DNA of 5,369 nt. Source: Gammaproteobacteria bacterium. GTDB lineage: Bacteria > Pseudomonadota > Gammaproteobacteria > Steroidobacterales > Woeseiaceae. Below, piece after piece: positions 4,384 through 5,369 of the stretch; positions within the stretch are counted from its first letter, which is position 1; each line of letters opens with the position of its first letter. Location: positions 1-5,369 of the forward strand of contig JAOUNK010000245.1 of assembly GCA_029881015.1 (NCBI GenBank). The letters run 5' to 3'. The notes below the pieces were generated by a model. The model was not told the DNA's origin. It did no database searches and saw only the letters and a program-made list of their open reading frames with translations. A program made the translations under genes and the position numbers.

Positions 4384-5369
4384 ATGGGGTACCGAAAGAG
4401 GATCTACTATACGGACGCGGATAAAGAGCTGATGTGGGATCGCTGGCAAGCGGGTGAGTCACTGCATTCGATTGCTCGTTTGTTCGACCGTCATCATCCG
4501 TCGATTCAAGGAGTCCTTGCCAGAACTGGAGGTATTCGTCCGCCAAAGCGCAGGCGATCACGCCTGGCGCTGACGATGTCAGAACGCGAAGAGATATCGC
4601 GGGGTATCGTTGCCGGGTGGTCGATCCGGTCGATTGCCTCGGCGCTGGGCCGAGCACCCTCAACAGTGAGTCGCGAGCTGCGTCGCAACGGTGGCCGGCA
4701 GCGCTACCGGGCGAACGTGGCAGATAATGCGGCCTGGGATCGAGCACACCGGCCCAAGCCCTGTAAACTGGCACAGAACCCGGTGCTGGCCCGCATCGTG
4801 GCCGAGAAGCTGCTGTTACAGTGGGCGCCACGGCAGATCGCCGGTTGGCTGAAGCGCATGCACCCGGGTAACGAGGCCTACCAGGTGTCACACGAGACGA
4901 TCTACAAAACGCTGTTTATCCAGGCCCGCGGCGCCCTGAAGAAAGAGCTGGTACAGCACCTCAGGAAGACACGAGCTATGCGCCGCTCGCGTCATCACAC
5001 GCAGAAGACGGATGACCACGGCAGGATCACCAACACCGTGTCGATCCGTGAACGGCCGGCCGAGGCCGAAGACCGGGCCGTACCGGGCCACTGGGAAGGT
5101 GATCTTCTGTTCGGCAGCAACAACAGCCAGATCGCCACGCTGGTAGAGCGTCACACACGCTACGTGATGCTCGTCCGGGTGAAGAGCAAGGACACCAAGA
5201 CGGTCATCAATGCGCTGATCAAGCATGCTCACAAGCTGCCACGCGAACTCTACAAGTCACTCACCTGGGACCGCGGCAAGGAGATGGCGGATCATCAGCG
5301 CTTCTCTCTGGCAACCGACATCAAGGTGTACTTCTGTGATCCCCAGCATCCTTGGCAACGTGGCTCCAA
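4384..5369 (+). CDS. IS30-family DDE transposase, 3' end outside the window
   Basis: The visible part is 328 codons, open to the window edge. It catalyses cut-and-join transposition of the surrounding element. An N-terminal helix-turn-helix lies at about 17-50 (RWQAGESLHSIARLFDRHHP). The typical IS30 helix-turn-helix follows at 64-105 (SEREEISRG through GRAPSTVSRELRRNGG). The catalytic core shows Asp240 in GHWEGDLLFG and Asp296 in LTWDRGKE. The third residue, a Glu expected in a GSNEN-type motif 34 residues after Asp296, would fall at 330, two codons beyond the last complete one. The ATG at 4384 follows AGGAGG by eight bases. No stop or frameshift is visible, so the gene is probably intact. 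The long minus-strand frames opposite it are shadows. Confidence 0.95.
   Translation, partial: MGYRKRIYYTDADKELMWDRWQAGESLHSIARLFDRHHPSIQGVLARTGGIRPPKRRRSRLALTMSEREEISRGIVAGWSIRSIASALGRAPSTVSRELRRNGGRQRYRANVADNAAWDRAHRPKPCKLAQNPVLARIVAEKLLLQWAPRQIAGWLKRMHPGNEAYQVSHETIYKTLFIQARGALKKELVQHLRKTRAMRRSRHHTQKTDDHGRITNTVSIRERPAEAEDRAVPGHWEGDLLFGSNNSQIATLVERHTRYVMLVRVKSKDTKTVINALIKHAHKLPRELYKSLTWDRGKEMADHQRFSLATDIKVYFCDPQHPWQRGS

Larger units (their letters stand above)
4323..5369 (+). mobile_element. IS30-family insertion sequence, left end and most of the transposase
   Basis: The left end begins TGCGGATTCAATCGGT (4323-4338), then GCAACA (4343-4348). This closely follows the terminal repeat of IS30 itself (TG, GATTCAAT, GGT, GCAACA in the same order). 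A ribosome site and a full-length transposase frame follow. The element runs off the right edge, so its right terminal repeat and target duplication cannot be seen. It lies opposite to all other genes and appears to have inserted into repeat copy G. Confidence 0.88.

Noticed and set aside
4304..5232. Two long minus-strand frames opposite the IS30 transposase
   Set aside because: They are mirror frames of a recognisable transposase and show no family features or ribosome sites of their own.

Overview
The window looks like accessory chromosome from a proteobacterium, most likely a gammaproteobacterium. This rests on family resemblance only: a dimeric-type chlorite dismutase, an E. coli YbaA-like DUF1428 protein, a SIMPL protein carrying the phrase EEIVVTGSRI (common in TonB receptors of that class), and a large IS30-family transposase. 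No rRNA, tRNA, CRISPR or integrase gene is visible.

Layout. From about 200 to 4322 there are five single genes, all on the minus strand and functionally unrelated: a periplasmic SIMPL/DUF541 protein (336-1085), a four-helix membrane protein (1279-1833), a DUF1428/YbaA-like protein (2054-2419), a three-helix membrane protein (2566-3270) and a chlorite dismutase with its haem His and distal Arg intact (3555-4118). An IS30-family element begins at about 4323 on the plus strand and runs off the right edge, two codons before its predicted third catalytic residue.

The most notable feature is what lies between the genes. Every intergenic gap holds a diverged copy of one repeat, always in the same orientation, about 129 bp long and built to a rigid geometry. 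A GGGTCA-like box is followed exactly 34 bases later by a GACCGGC-like box, and exactly 61 bases after that by a CGGCC box. Copies A (202), B (1123), D (2446) and E (3334) keep both distances to the base. Copy C (1856) keeps 34 but has 122, twice 61, which looks like duplication of the 61-base module. Copy F (4144) is degenerate, and copy G (4307) is cut off after 16 bases by the IS30 element. Sequence has drifted while lengths have not, which suggests a structured or protein-bound element. One gene per repeat, all in one direction, resembles a gene-cassette array, but integron attC core sites are not conserved. I do not recognise the repeat as a described family.

The genes do not form an obvious pathway. 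The gaps between each repeat and the next start codon are short (about 10-63 bases), so each gene is probably transcribed from a promoter inside or next to its repeat. The left 200 bases hold a possible sigma70 promoter and a perfect 7-bp hairpin, presumably belonging to a further minus-strand gene outside the window.
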